Under the pieces are notes generated by a model that searched no databases, was not told where the DNA came from, and worked only from the letters and a program-made list of their open reading frames with translations. DNA of 32,140 bases, taken from Mycoplasmatota bacterium. Its GTDB lineage: Bacteria; Bacillota_I; Bacilli_A; RF39; UBA660. How positions within the stretch are numbered: position 1 is the first letter of the stretch; each line of letters opens with the position of its first letter. Below, in pieces: positions 29,169 through 32,140 of this stretch. A program made the translations under genes and the position numbers. The stretch covers positions 1 to 32,140 of the forward strand of contig JALEND010000066.1 of assembly GCA_022768045.1 (NCBI GenBank), read 5' to 3'.

Positions 29169-32140
29169 ATGTTTAGAAAAAAACAAGAAGACGAAGAAAA
29201 GTATAGTGTTGGTAGGCCAAAACTTGCTGATACTAAACTAAAAAGAGAATCTATCATAGTTTCAGCTGTCGTACTATTTGCTGGTATATTACTAGCAGCG
29301 TTTGGCGGCTTAGATTTAACAACCATGATAGGTAATAATACTGCTAATCTATCAGGTAATGTTGCTACTGATAAATTAAATGGAGCAATCCATCAAAGCA
29401 TGAAAAATAGTCAAGCTAGATGGGATTGGGTACATATGAATGTTAATGTACCTATGGAAATGAGCTGTACAGCTAGTAATGATTGGTACTTAAGATCAAT
29501 AACAGGAGGCGGAACACAAGTTTACTCTGGTAAAGCTCATTGTCCTAAAAGCGGCAAAAACAGTGTAACTGTTAAGATTCCAATTTCGATGGTTTCTTCT
29601 GGAGGAAAAATAACATTTCAATTAAATTATCAAAAAATAGTAAAAGGTGTTGTTAAAAGTCAAAATAGTGAAAAGGAATCTTTATCATTTAAGTCATTTA
29701 ACAAACCTAGTATTTCAGTTAGTGGCAGTTATAATAAAAGTAAAACTGTATATACTGCAAAAGTAACTTATAAATATGATGGAACTTATTTAAAACCATA
29801 TTTTATAAGTAATGGTGCAGGATGCTCACTTAAATCAGGTTCAGCATCATCATCATCTACTGCAACATCAACTTATACATATACATGTACAAAGAAAGGT
29901 AGTTCATATCCAGCATTAGTTACAAAGTCTGGTAATTATGTAGCTAATAACGGAAGAGCAAAAGCTACTATAAATGCGTCTGGTATAGTTGGAGCAACAG
30001 CAAAAAAAACTACAAAGAAAGCACAGGTTAAAAAGACTACAAAAAAGAAAACAACTACACCTGGTAAAAATATGAAAATAAGTTGTTCAGGAACTCAAAA
30101 GGTTGGTTCTACTATTACTTGTACAGTTACAAATATAAATTTCCAAAATAGAAGTGCAAGTTATACAGTAAAGCCTTCTAAAGGTAGTTGTTCTAAGGGA
30201 ACATCTGGAAGTAATAAAATTAAGCTTTCTTGTAATAGCGCTGGTACAGTAACAATAACTGCTAAGTATGGTAGTAATAAAGTTAGTAAGAAACTTACAA
30301 TAGCTTCTAAAAGTGCTACAACAAAAAAGAAGTCTGTAAAAAAGACAACTAAGAAAGCAACTAAAAAGACTACAAAAAAGAAATCGACTAAGAAGTGTAC
30401 ACCATCTATTACTAGTATTACTGCAAGTAGTGCTACGTATAAAATAAAGTGTACAGGAAAAACAGCAAGTGTTAAAAGTGTATCTATAACTAATGGTGGT
30501 AAGATAGCAAAACCAACTGCTAATAAAAAATCAAAACTATTAACTGGTAAGATTACTAAGTTGAGTGCTAATAAGAAATATAAAGTAACTATTAAGTTAA
30601 CTGATGGAACTACTCTTCCTAGTAAAACATTTACTACAAAGAAAAATTCAATGACAGAAGCTAAGTTAAAGAAATTGCCAAAAGGTAACTGTCCTGTTGC
30701 ACCAACAGTAACATTAAATAAAACTGGAAGTGTAAAAATAGCTACTAACATAGGAGCATTAACTGCTGCTGAGAAAAAGAATTTATACATAGTAACAAAA
30801 TCATATAAAGTATCTACAAATAAATATACATATGGAAATGGTAAAACTGGTACTGATAATAAATATGGTAGCTTTAATTCTGCTAACATTGTTAACATAT
30901 CAACTAAGTGGACTAAAGATAAGAAAGATACTAATAAACTTTACAAATCATATAACACTGGAGATTACTACTATACAGCAATATGGAGTGGTAGTAAGAA
31001 GTGTTATGTTAATTACTTTGTAAAAGATGGAGTAACACTTGATAACGCTACAAGAAATTATATTTTATCAAGATATAATATAATAACAAAAGATAAAATA
31101 ATTAGAGCATCACTTGCTGGTACTACAGTAACATCAACTGATGAAAAAGTGTTTAAAGTTTCAAAAGCTTTAACAAAAACATCTTATAAGGCAACTAGTA
31201 AAACTGCTAAAAATGGTCATGAAGCTGCCGCTAAAAAAACTGCAAAATTAACATTTAAAAACTCCCTAGGTACTGGTTCATTTAAATTAATGCTTAGAAA
31301 TAAATATTGGGAAACAGCATATTTACTTAATCCATTAACTGGTAAAAATACTAAGATTACAAGTTCTAGTGTTTATTCTGGAGATTACAAAAAATATGGT
31401 AAGGCAAAACATACTAAGAAAGATGGTAAAACTGTAAATGGTTTAGAATTAAAAACATCTGCTAATAAAAAAGTATATGTAATGGATTCTGGAACTGTTA
31501 GTTTAATAAAAACTACAAGTAATAGTAAAAATACAGGTAAAACTATTTATATAACTTCAACTATAAATGGTCATAAGTATATACATGTATATTCTAACTT
31601 AAAGAGTATATCTGTTAAAAAAGGTGAAAGAGTATATAAAGGTCAAAAAATTGCAACAACTAAAAAAGGTTTCTTATATGTAACAATTAATTTTGTAAAT
31701 CCGGATAATAATAAATCAGTTGGAATGTTAGCAAGTAACTTTATTGGTCAAGATAGATCTTATGCTATAGGTAGTGTAAGTATGGCAAAAGTATGTAGAA
31801 AATTAACTGATAAATGTGGTTCTGAATTAACTACAGAAGATTCAGGTCCATCTACTATAACAAAAGGATCTGTAACATCATCATCATCTGAAACTACTAC
31901 AGAAACAACTGAAGAGGTAACAGAACCTGATGATATAACTGATCCTACTGATCCAGATGGTGATAACACAAATAGTACAACAACTAAAACAACTACAACG
32001 ACACCATCAGGAGAAAATAAGACTTGTCCATTTAATTATAATGATAGAAAAATTGGAGACGTAAACTGTGATGAAAAAGTAACAAACTCAGATGTAGTTA
32101 GATTAAATTATCACATTGTAGGATTAAAACCTATATCATC
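29169..32140 (+). CDS. Large membrane-anchored modular surface protein, partial (runs off the right edge): Ig-like modules, Lys/Thr linkers, degenerate M23/LytM-like domain, Thr-rich linker, dockerin-like repeat
   Basis: Manual translation from ATG 29169 gives 990 codons with no stop. N-terminal TM ESIIVSAVVLFAGILLAAFGG; HKYIHVYSNLKSISVKKGERVYKGQKIATTKKGFLYVTI; C-terminal GDVNCDEKVTNSDVVRLNYHIVG. Absent from the ORF track because it is open at the window end. Confidence 0.85.
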   Translation, partial: MFRKKQEDEEKYSVGRPKLADTKLKRESIIVSAVVLFAGILLAAFGGLDLTTMIGNNTANLSGNVATDKLNGAIHQSMKNSQARWDWVHMNVNVPMEMSCTASNDWYLRSITGGGTQVYSGKAHCPKSGKNSVTVKIPISMVSSGGKITFQLNYQKIVKGVVKSQNSEKESLSFKSFNKPSISVSGSYNKSKTVYTAKVTYKYDGTYLKPYFISNGAGCSLKSGSASSSSTATSTYTYTCTKKGSSYPALVTKSGNYVANNGRAKATINASGIVGATAKKTTKKAQVKKTTKKKTTTPGKNMKISCSGTQKVGSTITCTVTNINFQNRSASYTVKPSKGSCSKGTSGSNKIKLSCNSAGTVTITAKYGSNKVSKKLTIASKSATTKKKSVKKTTKKATKKTTKKKSTKKCTPSITSITASSATYKIKCTGKTASVKSVSITNGGKIAKPTANKKSKLLTGKITKLSANKKYKVTIKLTDGTTLPSKTFTTKKNSMTEAKLKKLPKGNCPVAPTVTLNKTGSVKIATNIGALTAAEKKNLYIVTKSYKVSTNKYTYGNGKTGTDNKYGSFNSANIVNISTKWTKDKKDTNKLYKSYNTGDYYYTAIWSGSKKCYVNYFVKDGVTLDNATRNYILSRYNIITKDKIIRASLAGTTVTSTDEKVFKVSKALTKTSYKATSKTAKNGHEAAAKKTAKLTFKNSLGTGSFKLMLRNKYWETAYLLNPLTGKNTKITSSSVYSGDYKKYGKAKHTKKDGKTVNGLELKTSANKKVYVMDSGTVSLIKTTSNSKNTGKTIYITSTINGHKYIHVYSNLKSISVKKGERVYKGQKIATTKKGFLYVTINFVNPDNNKSVGMLASNFIGQDRSYAIGSVSMAKVCRKLTDKCGSELTTEDSGPSTITKGSVTSSSSETTTETTEEVTEPDDITDPTDPDGDNTNSTTTKTTTTTPSGENKTCPFNYNDRKIGDVNCDEKVTNSDVVRLNYHIVGLKPIS

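Noticed and set aside
29027-29326. 99 aa minus-strand ORF
   Set aside because: Spans the yukD2 terminator, the intergenic promoter and the antisense of the 29169 CDS start; no coding evidence.
30001-30396. Lys/Thr codon-rich repeats as a possible DNA repeat element or CRISPR-like array
   Set aside because: In-frame low-complexity protein linkers (KKTTKK); no regular repeat-spacer periodicity.
30161-30898. 245 aa minus-strand ORF (hydrophobic, Leu/Val/Phe-rich)
   Set aside because: Antisense shadow of the Lys/Thr-rich 29169 frame; AAG/ACA codons read as CTT/TGT produce false hydrophobic protein.
30832-31023. 63 aa plus-strand ORF
   Set aside because: Out-of-frame inside the 29169 CDS; no RBS or domain.
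31760-31969. 69 aa minus-strand Ser/Val-rich ORF
   Set aside because: Shadow of the Thr/Asp-rich linker of the 29169 CDS.

Overview
This is an AT-rich window, probably from a Firmicutes/Mollicutes-like gut bacterium (inferred from composition and gene content only). Left part: a class B sortase, open at the left window edge, with two nearby cell-wall substrates carrying NPKT[A/S] sorting signals (one is a papain-like C1 protease) and a MurF-type ligase. Middle part: pflA and pflB with a membrane-anchored transglutaminase-like gene between them, a FtsX-type ABC exporter, and a solitary HerA/DUF87-like ATPase. Right half: a T7SSb-like type VII secretion locus of unusual architecture, EssC1-YukD1 / WXG100-family cassette (6 small proteins) / membrane-anchored HExxH zincin / EssC2-YukD2. 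The two essC genes encode 1529-codon ORFs and start from near-twin promoters, each with a perfect 14-16 bp palindrome over the -10 box. In the outermost arm of that palindrome the two copies differ by a compensated base pair. After the locus, a very large ORF from 29169 to the window end, missing from the ORF track because it has no stop in the window, encodes a membrane-anchored modular surface protein with a degenerate LytM/M23-like domain and a C-terminal dockerin-like repeat. The best candidate for something undescribed is the dual EssC-YukD locus with a zincin that might act like a mycosin. No tRNA, rRNA, CRISPR array or transposase was seen.
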